From NCBI GenBank assembly GCA_025201705.1, contig MU616804.1, positions 2,237 to 40,878 of the forward strand: DNA of 38,642 nucleotides. The letters are read 5' to 3'. The notes under the pieces are model-generated. The model saw only the letters and a list, made by a program, of their open reading frames with translations, ran no database searches and was not told where the DNA came from. Of the stretch, positions 1 through 9,060 are shown in pieces; the first letter of the stretch is position 1; each line of letters opens with the position of its first letter. The position numbers were made by a program, and so were the translations under genes. This stretch comes from Dissophora ornata (lineage: Eukaryota > Mortierellomycota > Mortierellomycetes > Mortierellales > Mortierellaceae).

Positions 1-560
1 GCGCTGGAGCCATCACCGTAGGAGATGGTCCAAGAGCGACCATCCTTCGTGTAGGTCGAGGACTTGGCAGAGTTAAAGCGAGTGTGTGCCTTGCAAGCAG
101 TGGTGGTGCAGGTGCTTGAAGGGAACCAGATGTCAGACGAACCCTATATGAATGAATACGGTAGAACAAAGAAAAATCTTTTACGTAAGTCGAGAGTAGA
201 GCGCAATATAGATATTAAACTGCGAGTCGCCCAAGAATTAAGAAAAATAATCCTTACGGTGTCAAAGTCCAGCTTGACAACTTGAGCGGGTGTACCGACG
301 GAGACACTGCCGTAGTACTCAGTATCGGGGCTGACATCGGTCAGAGCAACAGAGCCAGAGGAGGCGCTGAGGATGTTGATGCCAGGGTAGCGCTTGTTCA
401 ATTTGGCGATCTGGGCCTTAGTGTTGTGGGTGTAGTTGGCGCGGCGGGTCAAAGGGACAGAGTGGCCAACCGACGACAAATGGGGCCTTCTGTTGATAGG
501 GCTTGCATCAGTAAAGGCCAGGACAGCGGCCGCCAACGAGACGAGGGCAGTGATCTTCAT
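1..560 (-). CDS. Secreted aspartic protease 1 (pepsin family A1), 5' part, cut by window edge
   Basis: Secreted pepsin-type endopeptidase, by homology. Exon 1 runs 560-258 from an ATG at 560, a 114-bp intron follows (257-144, GTAAGG to TATAG), and exon 2 starts at 143 and leaves the window. Exon 1 encodes a hydrophobic signal peptide (MKITALVSLAAAVLAFTDAS), then a basic propeptide and the start of the mature enzyme (YYGSVSVGTPAQVVKLDFDT). Splicing joins FDT to GSSDIW, recreating the first catalytic motif DTGS. Exon 2 also shows the flap region WTISYGDGS and the paired cysteines of the CTTTAC loop. It is the upstream-most of three tandem paralogues on the same strand. The second catalytic Asp lies outside the window, so intactness cannot be judged. 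Confidence 0.93.
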
Positions 561-672
561 GATTATGTGTGTTAAAGAGAGAGAGAGGGAGAAGGTTGGT
601 GTTTGAGTTGGAAGAGGAGTATGGACAGTAGAAAGCTGATGAGTAGAACTTGGAGGTGGGCATCAACGACTC

Positions 673-679
673 TTTTATA
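673..679 (-). promoter_or_regulatory. TATA box of aspartic protease 1
   Basis: TATAAAA on the minus strand, about 115 bases before the ATG at 560. The leader between it and the ATG is pyrimidine-rich on the coding strand. All three paralogues have the same box at 77-120 bases before their ATG, which supports its function and the chosen start codons. Confidence 0.75.
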
Positions 680-1625
680 GAAATTGGGGAGAGGCGAGTT
701 CGTCGCTTCAAGGATTAGAGAACGAAACCATTCATTCCCATCAAGGTTGGACTTCAGAGTAGAAAATGGAAATCACAGGGACAGTTGGACAGGAATGGCG
801 CAAATCCTATTGGCCAAACCTCCCATCTCGGCGCTGGGAAAACGAATTAGATGAGAGCCGCTTCTTCGCCTACGGATAGAGCAGATGCGCTTGCATGCCC
901 ACTCATTCGCAGCATGGATATATACTATAGTGTAGATACACATTGCTGCATGTTTAAGTTACATTTCCCTGACACATAAAAAAACACGCCGTTTGTCTTG
1001 TTGTGTAATCCTCTTCGGCGATGATTATACCCACGAATGGCGCGAATCTATTGGCCTGAACCATGTGCAGGGACGGAGGGTACGAGATACATGGGGATTG
1101 TGTTCCAGACAGGCTGCGGGATAAGTGTATCTTTCTAGCCTGCAACTGCTCATGTTCCTTCATGGCCCCTGACTCTGCTTTCCCCTGTCAGCAATGCGTT
1201 GATTTGTACCTGCATAAGAAGCGTGCACTAGAATACGAAGCAAACAGCGAATCATCAAAGACGGCGATGAGTGAATGGGTAATGGCTAGCGCTACCTCGT
1301 CGACATCTCTTGTTTAGTTAAAGCTTCTCTCTGGGTTCCCACGCCGGGGCGTGTGTCTGTAAAATTGCCAGCATTGCCATTCAGTATACAGTGTTAGACA
1401 GTCCCCTGTCATCGCGCCGCATGTGTGTAAATATGCGGCTCACTTATTCTGTCTGATGGTGTCCGAGGGTCCAGCCAACCATGTCCCACTCAACAAATGC
1501 TCTCAAGGGTCCAAATCAACATACTAAAGTTTGCAATTGCTAATAGACTAAGACGTGAGCCATTTTACATCAGCGTCAGCACCCTGACATCTGCCGTTTG
1601 TTTTCAGGAAGGACAACAGGCTGCA

Positions 1626-1699
1626 CGTATTATCGGCAGAAACACCCTCGAATACGCTGGTTCTGCTTTCCATCCAACCACGGCGTATTATCGGCAGAA
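1626..1699. repeat. Short direct repeat, 58-base period
   Basis: CGTATTATCGGCAGAA occurs exactly at 1626-1641 and 1684-1699. Similarity continues a few bases downstream (CAxCCT). Only two units are present. No function assigned. Confidence 0.7.
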
Positions 1700-2046
1700 C
1701 ATCCTTGACTCTGTTTCTATTCCATTTGTAGACAGGATCCCGTTGGTCCCCAGTTGTTTCTCTCGGTACTATGCTTTCCTTGTCATTGGACAACCTCCTC
1801 AAGCGATTACCCAACAACATGTGTAAAACCAATGACATAACTCACTGATAGAATATAATTCCTGTACTCGTACATTTTGCGAGTGACGCAACCGTCGTCA
1901 AATTATACGCTCTCAGGGGTAATAAAGAGCTCCGCACATGCCGATCACTAGAGCTTTAAGCAAGAGCGTTCAAATGTTATCCTGTACATTCGCATGAACC
2001 TAGTGCAGTACAGCATTTCCCGATATAATTGGTCTACAAGGATTTT

Positions 2047-2281
2047 TTGGGCAGTTTATTGGGCGGTCAAATGAATATTTTTGGGTCAAATTTTGGTCCA
2101 CCCAGAGGCTTGATTTATCTCCTCAGCAGACTCACGAAGGTCCCCACATCCGCGGGCTACCTCGTAGGCAAGAAGACAAGGAAACGCATCTTCAAAACCC
2201 TCCAGTCCGTACTCGATGTCGCACGCTCGCTCGAAATCCAGCCACGAGGCGGACCCAAATTTGACCCAATAAACTGCCCAA
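2047..2281. mobile_element. Inverted-repeat element, MITE-like (candidate)
   Basis: TTGGGCAGTTTATTGGG at 2047-2063 is matched exactly by its reverse complement at 2265-2281. A second inverted pair with one mismatch (2083-2099 against 2251-2267) lies just inside. The right arm is one continuous 31-base block; the left arm carries about 22 extra bases between its two halves. The element would be 235 bp with no transposase, which suits a miniature inverted-repeat element. I could not identify a target-site duplication, so the termini are approximate. Confidence 0.5.
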
Positions 2282-3098
2282 TATTGACTCTGAAATCGGC
2301 CGGCGGTTCTTGATATATTTAGGAAGATAAATATATAAGAAATTGAGAGAGAGATGACTCTGTATGATTGTGCAGATTGCCGGGCCAGTGCGACGGGCCA
2401 CTCGAAACTGTCCGATCCACTGAGGGAAGCGTGGCCATTGGTGGCCAAAGCTGGCCAAAGCTGGGGCCCATATATCGCGCCGGGAGTCGGCGTCCAGTTG
2501 CCATGGCTGGAGACAAATAGTAGAATGTGCATCAATAACATGGCGAAGAAAACACAGTGAAGCAACCTGGAGACTCGCGACCCTACATTAGGAAACAATG
2601 AACAACAGAAACGGTTAGCTATTGATAGCCCATTCGAACAAGGCAAGAGGCAAGGAGCCTGCCTTTGGCGCCGTAGTTGCTTTTTACCCGTGTCTCCATC
2701 AACCGGCCGTGGCGGCTGGGATCTCTATCTGTGTCGGCGCTTATAAGAATCCTTCCATAGGTCGCATCGTCACATCAACATGCATATATTACACAATGGC
2801 AGCTGACAAGACAAGGAAAAGAGAGGCGAACATTTTACCTTGAAGGGATCCTTGATGCCAGAGTAAGGAGAGAAGAGGAGGAGAAAAAAATGAAGAGAAA
2901 GAAAACAGAGACGCGTTTTATAGATGCCTGGACTCTTCTAGTTTGGTGGTTGGGCCTAGCCCATCAGTTCAGATCATGTTAGTCATGTCATAGATCAGAC
3001 TACAGTAGTTCCTATGCGATATCATAGCAGACCAACGTTCGAATGCAGGGATCCGCAGTTGAGGCACTGGTAGCGCTAGCCTTCCCCTCTCGGCATAC

Positions 3099-3465
3099 CT
3101 TGAGGCAACGAAAGGCAGCCTGCTTCTCCTCCTCTGTCCGTTTCACGCCTCTCTTCCGCTTGTGTTCGTCAAATCAAATGGAGGCAGTAGAGTGAGAATC
3201 AGTCTGAGGCCGCTGCTGTTGCTGTTGCTCCAGCTGACGTCGCAGGCTTCTAGATGTGTGTCTCTCTTCCCTTCTGCTTAAGCCTCTCTACTTGACCATC
3301 CGACCATTTTTCGTTCTCCATCATTGCTGTAGAGGTTGATGTCGAGGCCGGAGGTGGAGAGGGCATGGGATTATGGCGTTTTCCTAGGGCGTTATCGGTC
3401 GCATGAGAAAGCTCTAGCTAGCTCAGGTTAAGATCGTCATCGTCATCCATCAGCAGCTTTTCGTT
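3099..3465 (-). pseudogene. Decayed protein-coding relic, charged and Gln-rich
   Basis: Read on the minus strand, several adjacent short open stretches look strongly protein-like but are broken by stops and frame changes. In order they are KLLMDDDDDLNLS-stop, MENEKWSDGQVERLKQKGRE, then in another frame RSLRRQLEQQQQQRPQTDS, then after a stop FDEHKRKRGVKRTEEEKQAA. The composition (Lys/Arg/Glu plus a Gln run) differs from the surrounding spacer. It could be a dead gene or the remains of a transposon-encoded DNA-binding protein; I recognise no family. The alternative is exons of a gene whose splice sites I missed. Confidence 0.4.
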
Positions 3466-3896
3466 ATTGACAATTCGCTGATCTTATTTCTCCTCCCTAT
3501 GCTCCTTTGTCGTTGTTTTTACGCTGATTGAGTAAAGCAGGACCTTTGGTGCCGAAAAAAAAAAAAAAAAAAAAGGTAGAGCCGTACAGAAATGCCTTAC
3601 CACGACACTCAAAACGACGATATCAAAAACAACCCCCAGAGGAATCGAGACTCCTAGTAATACACGTGATGAACGTCTACAGAAATACAAGGGGGTTGAA
3701 GAAGAAAAAGTATCCTTTCAAAGCAGGGGAGTGTGTTTTGCGTACAATAAGGCAGGCCAGCATGCCATTTATTATTTGTTGATTAAATACACTAGATAAC
3801 TCTCGCCTTCGCAGCAGGATTTGGTCGAATGCTTAGAGTCTCATCTCGCCGCTTTAACGACTATACAACTCGCAAGACGGTCACCGTTTTTTTTCC
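3466..3896. other. 3' flank of aspartic protease 2
   Basis: Contains an A20 homopolymer (3555-3574) and the polyadenylation signal of protease 2. No gene seen. Confidence 0.6.
3768..3773 (-). terminator. Polyadenylation signal of aspartic protease 2
   Basis: AATAAA on the minus strand, 124 bases beyond the stop codon ending at 3897. Confidence 0.5.
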
Positions 3897-5302
3897 TTAG
3901 TAGCTGAGAGGAGCAATTCCAATGCTGGGGGACGAGGTCTGGGAGAAAACACAGTAGTTGTTCTTGATGAACACATCTCCCAAGATCCAGAGACCATCCT
4001 GGCCACCCTGGACACCAGAGAAACAGTTGCCGGAACCATCGCCCATATCCTCATATGCCAAGTCAGCAACGGGAACGTTGAAAGTAGCGCCTCCCATCTT
4101 GAATCCAACGTTAGCAGTGCTAGTCTTGACTGAGCAAGGAACCAACCAGCCGTTGCTAGGATCATTGACAGAACCAGGGATCTTGGCGTGGATGGCTTTC
4201 GCAGCAGCATCGCCGACGATAACCAAGGTCGTACCAGTGTCAATGATACCCTGGGAGGTCTGACCCAAAGAGGCACCGTTGTAAGAGGCATCCTGGATCA
4301 AAACCTGCCAGTAGCCCTTCTTGGTGACGGGAACGTAGGTCAAAGAACCGGTGTACTTGGTCGAGTCAATGGCTCCGAAGAGGTATTCGCCTCCGACACC
4401 ACCGTTGCGACGGACTGAAGGCAAGAAGACAGAGACAACTGGCAGAGTAAGGATACCAGCAGCAATGGCGTTATCCATGAAAGTCTTGACACCGCTGACA
4501 GACTCAATGGTGTTGAAACCAAGACCGAAGAGACCGTCCTCGGGGGACGAACCGAACTGGCTGGACTCCTTGGTGGCGAGACCAATGGTCTGACGAACAG
4601 AGACACCTCCAACGCTGACGATATCGGATCCGAGGGTTCCAGAAGCGCTGGAGCCATCACCGTAGGAAATAGTCCAAGAGCGACCATCCTTCGTGTAGGT
4701 CGAGGACTTAGCAGAGTTAAAGCGAGTGTGTGCCTTGCAAGCGGTGGTGGTGCAGGTGCTGGAAGGGAACCAGATATCGGACGAGCCCTGGGAAAGTGAA
4801 AAATATCGCGCACAAAAATGATCGAAATGTTATTTTCCAAGCGAGGACTTCGAGGACTACCATCCAGTAATATTCATGGCTTATGCCTTACGGTATCGAA
4901 GTCCAGCTTGACGACCTGGGCGGGGGTACCGACAGAGACGCTTCCGTAGTACTATTTCATCGAAAAGACACGCGACGGGTCAATTCCGGGGACGTGACAG
5001 CTTTCTCGAGCGCACAAATTGCCATTGCCATCATTACGACGCGTCAGTATTCTTTTACGCACCTCAAGGTCGTTGCTGACATCAGTCAGAGGGACATGGC
5101 CAGAGGAAGCGGCGAGGACCTTCAAGTTGGGGTAGCGCACGTTCAACTTGGCAAGTTGAGCCTTGGTGTTGTGCTTGAACTTGGGGTTGCGGGTCAAAGG
5201 GACCGCGTGTCCGCCGCTGGGGTGGGGTCTCCTGTTAATAGGAGTAGCCTCGGTGAAGGCCAAGACGGCGACAGCCAAGGAAACAAGGGCGGTGATCTTC
5301 AT
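3897..5302 (-). CDS. Secreted aspartic protease 2 (pepsin family A1), 3 exons
   Basis: Complete secreted endopeptidase of 396 aa, the usual A1 length. Exons: 5302-5063, 4951-4892 and 4787-3897; introns 111 bp (donor GTGCGT) and 104 bp (donor GTAAGG). The signal peptide is MKITALVSLAVAVLAFTEA, followed by a basic propeptide; the mature start is near ASSGHVPLTD by comparison with rhizopuspepsin-type enzymes. Catalytic motifs are DTGS (Asp near residue 99, formed across the second intron) and IDTGTT in exon 3, with the flap Tyr in WTISYGDGS. Two cysteine pairs are visible (CTTTAC and PC...GNC). The first intron is absent from paralogues 1 and 3, which encode the same boundary (E|YYGSV) without interruption. 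Likely an active extracellular or vacuolar-route protease. Confidence 0.95.
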
Positions 5303-5391
5303 GGTCTTAAAGTGGTGTTGCTGGGTGGGGAGAAGGCGAGAAGGATGGTGAGGAGGATGAAGAAGACGAAAATGAGGAAACCAATCGTTCC

Positions 5392-5398
5392 TTTTATA
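5392..5398 (-). promoter_or_regulatory. TATA box of aspartic protease 2
   Basis: TATAAAA on the minus strand, about 92 bases before the ATG at 5302, in the same relative place as in paralogues 1 and 3. Confidence 0.75.
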
Positions 5399-7192
5399 GC
5401 CACTGACATCGACGATGGAGCTAATCGATATGCACCTTGGGCGTTAGATTGTCAGGAACATCGTCGTGTGAAAACGACTCAGTGCTCCCCCCAGTGTATA
5501 TACAGAGGAAACACGAGGGTCTAGTCAAATTCTACGCTCAGGTACAGTCTAGCAGATACTCAAGCTTTCGATTGTAGAAGAAAACAAATCATAAGAGCCA
5601 GCGCCATTGTTCTGATTTGGGTATAGTCAAACAGCCAAACCCGGGCAAACAGGACAATTTGTGCCTTCTTTGAAAATAATTACACCATCCACCCTAAATC
5701 CTGCTGCAAGCCAAAAAAAAAAGCAAAACAAAAAGGAAGGAGCCCGTTATCTTTTTCTCTCTTACCTCTGTGTATTGTGTCCATTTTGCTAACCTAAAGC
5801 ATTCGTCAGCAGTTCAACCATTGCCCTTTAGGTCATTTAATACATCACCATACTTTTTCCGCTGCAAGGCAAGAGGCAGAAGACCAGGCCGTTTCCCTTT
5901 TGTGTTTACAAGTCTCCTCATAGACTATTTGTCATTGGATGATGCTTAGCTTCAACAGCTCTCACGCCCCATCCTCGAATTTCGCTATTCGCCAATGTTT
6001 TACTCACGGTCAGGAGAACGATAGGCTGAGAAATGGTGTCGCATTCGTTATGTTGGTAATTGTCATTTGCAAACCTTGGTTACAATGTAATTTTTTGACT
6101 CAATCTTATTCTGCACTCCTCTGCTTCATGAGAATTGGCGATGCTTTATTTGTGTCTATTACACGCGTCACAGAGGTTGTTGAGCGAGGAATGGTTGAAT
6201 GCAACCCGCAGCGCAGATATATCTTACAACACGGTTCCTCACGGCACCTAAACAAGTTAAAAAATCTGGAGCGACCTGCGGAAGCAACTCCGAGGTCCGC
6301 CAACCGTCAAGACTAATTTCCCCGGGAAGACTGCAGATATGTTCCGTTTCGGCATTTTTTTCAGTGCAATTCCCTGGTATGGTACAACTAGTTAAAGATA
6401 GCCCAATAGGCTAGACTGGAAATTACTCTACGCCTGGGGCTCTAGGCATTTAGTAATAATAAAACAAAGGATACGCATGCAAGAGTACATCATGCAAGGG
6501 CGAGCAAGCAAGGTATGGCATGACCATAATCGACTTTTCTCATGAACATGTTATCGCAGTCTCACAAAAAGCGAGGGCGGACGAATGAGGGCGCGAGGGT
6601 TGGCGCCAACCTCCTTCGGCAAAACTCCTCTTTATTAAGAGAGGTACAGTAGTGAGTACATGTATGTACATGCATGCGGCTTTATGTTCCCATCGCATGC
6701 CCTGGGCAAAAGTTTGTGTTTCTGTCACGCCCTGTTTACTTATTTTTTTAGTGTTCGCCCCTGCATGTGAGTAATAGACCCTGCTGTTACTCACTGCACG
6801 GCATGTAGGCAAGGGTCGTCAGCATTACGCCTAGTCCAGGGTGTAGATATTCAAAACAATGCTATCACTCGTTGTCTTGTTTGAAAAAAAAAATGAGCGG
6901 CTCTCATGCAGCATGCAGCTCCAACATCCGAAAACTGACGGATGGAATGCGATTGGCAGAGAATAAATTTTCTCATGTGGTTTCCCAACGGTCACCGTCA
7001 AGGACCTGGCCCACTCGTGAGAGCTTCAGCTTTTAAGGCAGAAAAACGGCGGCGGCTCTCAGCACTGGATGCAGACATACTGTTTACTAATCCGCGTTCC
7101 TATGTCAAGACACCAAAAACAAAAGGACTAAAATACCGGGATGGCCCAGACAAGGTGTCTAGTTCTTCAAACTATTGGTTTTCTCCATCTTC

Positions 7193-7458
7193 ATGGATAG
7201 GGTTTCCGGTCGACGGCCTATTTTGCAGTCGGCTCCAGACCTTGCCCAGCTGACTGTCAGTTGATTGGGCTAGCGGATATTAGGATAACCTATTTCTTAC
7301 GGTCGTTATGGCGTTTCAGGCAACGTCAACTCATCCACAAAGTCCAACTTAGTAGAAAATCAAGTCCCATATCGGTCGATTGGCCAAAAGTGACCGCAAC
7401 CGACTTGTTTCTTTCGTCAAGTCGGCTGAAGAATCAGTCGACCGGAAACCCTATTCAT
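7193..7458. mobile_element. Second inverted-repeat element, MITE-like (candidate)
   Basis: A 22-base sequence at 7193-7214 (core AGGGTTTCCGGTCGAC) recurs as its reverse complement at 7437-7458 with a single mismatch. Several short copies of GTCGAC, GTCGGCT or GTCGGTT lie just inside each end, like the subterminal repeats of non-autonomous DNA transposons. The interval is 266 bp and has no transposase. It is unrelated in sequence to the element at 2047-2281. No target-site duplication was recognised, so the exact ends are uncertain. Confidence 0.5.
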
Positions 7459-7626
7459 GGTGCTCTGATTTTCTTACTTGTAGTCAACATAGACCCGTAA
7501 TTTTTCAGGGGCTACCCATTAATATGCGAAACCCTCTACCCACTCTACAAACGCGTGGTGATTGACCTTGACTTGCATGCTAGATAACGCGACCTGTGAT
7601 TGATGAAAACCAGTTCACCCTGGATT

Positions 7627-7632
7627 TTTATT
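7627..7632 (-). terminator. Polyadenylation signal of aspartic protease 3
   Basis: AATAAA on the minus strand, about 149 bases beyond the stop codon ending at 7781. Confidence 0.45.
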
Positions 7633-7780
7633 ATCTTTCTCCATTACATTTGTCCTGGCTATACAAACTGAAAATTATCTTGAAAGAAGGGTATCGCGGC
7701 TGCCCAGCATGCCTATTCTTCTTTTTGTTTTTGGAAACACCCCGTGCACTTCAGGTGTCGTGTATGCAACCTGAAGCATT

Positions 7781-9060
7781 TTAGTGAGCAAGAGGAGCGA
7801 TTCCAATGCTGGGGGACGAGGTCTGGGAGAAAACACAGTAGTTGTTCTTGATGAACACATCTCCCAAAATCCAGAGACCATCCTGGCCACCCTGAACACC
7901 AGAGATACAGTTGCCGGAACCATCACCCAAGCTCTCATATGCCAAGTCAGCAACGGGAACGTTGAAGGTGGTGCCTCCCAACTTGAATCCAACGTTAGCA
8001 GTGCTAGTGCTGACCGAGCAAGGAACCAACCATCCGTTGGTGGAGTCATTAACGGAGCCAGAGATCTTGGCGTGGATGGCAGCGGCGGCAGCATCGCCGA
8101 CGATGATCAAAGTCGTGCCGGTGTCGACAATACCCTGGGAGGTCTGGCCCAAAGAGACGCCGTTGAAAGAAGCATCCTGGACCAAGATCTGCCAGTAGCC
8201 CTTCTCGGTGACGGGGACATAGGTCAAGGAGCCAGTGTACTTGGTGGAATCAATTCCTCCGAAAAGGTACTGGCCGCCCAGACCATTGAAGAGGCGCTCA
8301 GAAGGCAAGAAAACAGAGACAACAGGCTGGGCAAGGACACCAGCAGCGATGGCATTATCCATGAAAGTCTTGACACCGCTGACAGACTCAATGGTGTCGA
8401 AACCAAGACCGAAGAGACCGTCCTCGGGGGACGAACCGAACTGGCTGGACTCCTTGGTGGCGAGACCGATGGTCTGACGAACAGAGATACCTCCAACGCT
8501 GACGATATCGGATCCGAGAATGCCAGAAGCGCTGGAGCCATCACCGTAGGAGATGGTCCAAGAGCGACCATCCTTCGTGTAGGTCGAGGACTTGGCAGAG
8601 TTAAAGCGAGTGTGTGCCTTGCAGGCGGTGGTGGTGCAGGTGCTGGAGGGGAACCAGATGTCAGATGAACCCTAATATAGCATAGAAGAGTATTGAAATG
8701 TTAGATAATAGTTGATAATAGGACCTGGAATAGCCTTAACGGGCAAAATTCAACAATCCTTACGGTGTCAAAGTCAAGCTTGACGACCTGGGCGGGCGTT
8801 CCGACAGAGACGCTGCCATAGTACTCGAGGTCAGGGCTAACATCGGTCAATGGCACAGAGCCAGTGGAGGCAGCAAGGATCTGCAGATTGGGGTAGCGCT
8901 TGTTCAACTTGGCGATCTGGGCCTTGGCGTTGGGCTTGTAGTTAGCGTTGCGCGTCAAGTTGATGGCATGGCCCTCCGAGTGGGGTCTTCTCGCAATGGG
9001 GGAGGCCTCGGTAAGGGCCAGAACAGCGGCAGCCAAGGAAACAAGAGCGGTGATCTTCAT
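7781..9060 (-). CDS. Secreted aspartic protease 3 (pepsin family A1), 2 exons
   Basis: Complete 395-aa secreted aspartic endopeptidase. Exons are 9060-8764 and 8671-7781 with one 92-bp intron (GTAAGG to ATTAG). The signal peptide is MKITALVSLAAAVLALTEAS; a basic propeptide ends near LNKRYPNLQ, and the mature body starts near ASTGSVPLTD. Catalytic motifs are DTGS, built across the intron, and VDTGTT in exon 2; the flap has WTISYGDGS. The C-terminal region (LWILGDVFIKNNYCVF) matches protease 2 closely. It has the same two-exon structure as the visible part of protease 1, and its exon 2 start is nearly identical to that gene. Function is inferred from family; substrate is unknown. Confidence 0.95.

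Larger units (their letters stand above)
561..3095. other. Spacer upstream of aspartic protease 1
   Basis: No gene supported. It holds the protease 1 promoter, two degenerate copies of a 28-base motif with ATTGGCC (793-820 and 1035-1062), a 16-base direct repeat (1626-1641 and 1684-1699), an inverted-repeat element (2047-2281) and a short GGCCAAAGCT duplication near 2443-2465. A 186-codon minus-strand frame at 2086-2646 crosses the inverted-repeat element, shows no recognisable domain and is not accepted as a gene. Confidence 0.6.
5303..7780. other. Spacer between aspartic proteases 2 and 3
   Basis: Holds the protease 2 promoter, the 3' flank of protease 3 and an inverted-repeat element (7193-7458). 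Open frames here, such as plus-strand 5939-6316, are short and of unbiased composition; I see no gene. Confidence 0.6.

Noticed and set aside
2086..2646. Minus-strand frame of 186 codons
   Set aside because: It crosses the inverted-repeat element at 2047-2281 and has low-quality, Trp/Ser-rich text without conserved motifs.
4883..5524. Plus-strand open frame of 213 codons
   Set aside because: Antisense to the 5' exons and introns of protease 2; no recognisable domain.
7784..8668. Long plus-strand open frame of 294 codons
   Set aside because: It is exactly antisense to exon 2 of aspartic protease 3, whose catalytic motifs are intact. The opposite frame is open because of codon bias in the protease, and its product shows no domain.
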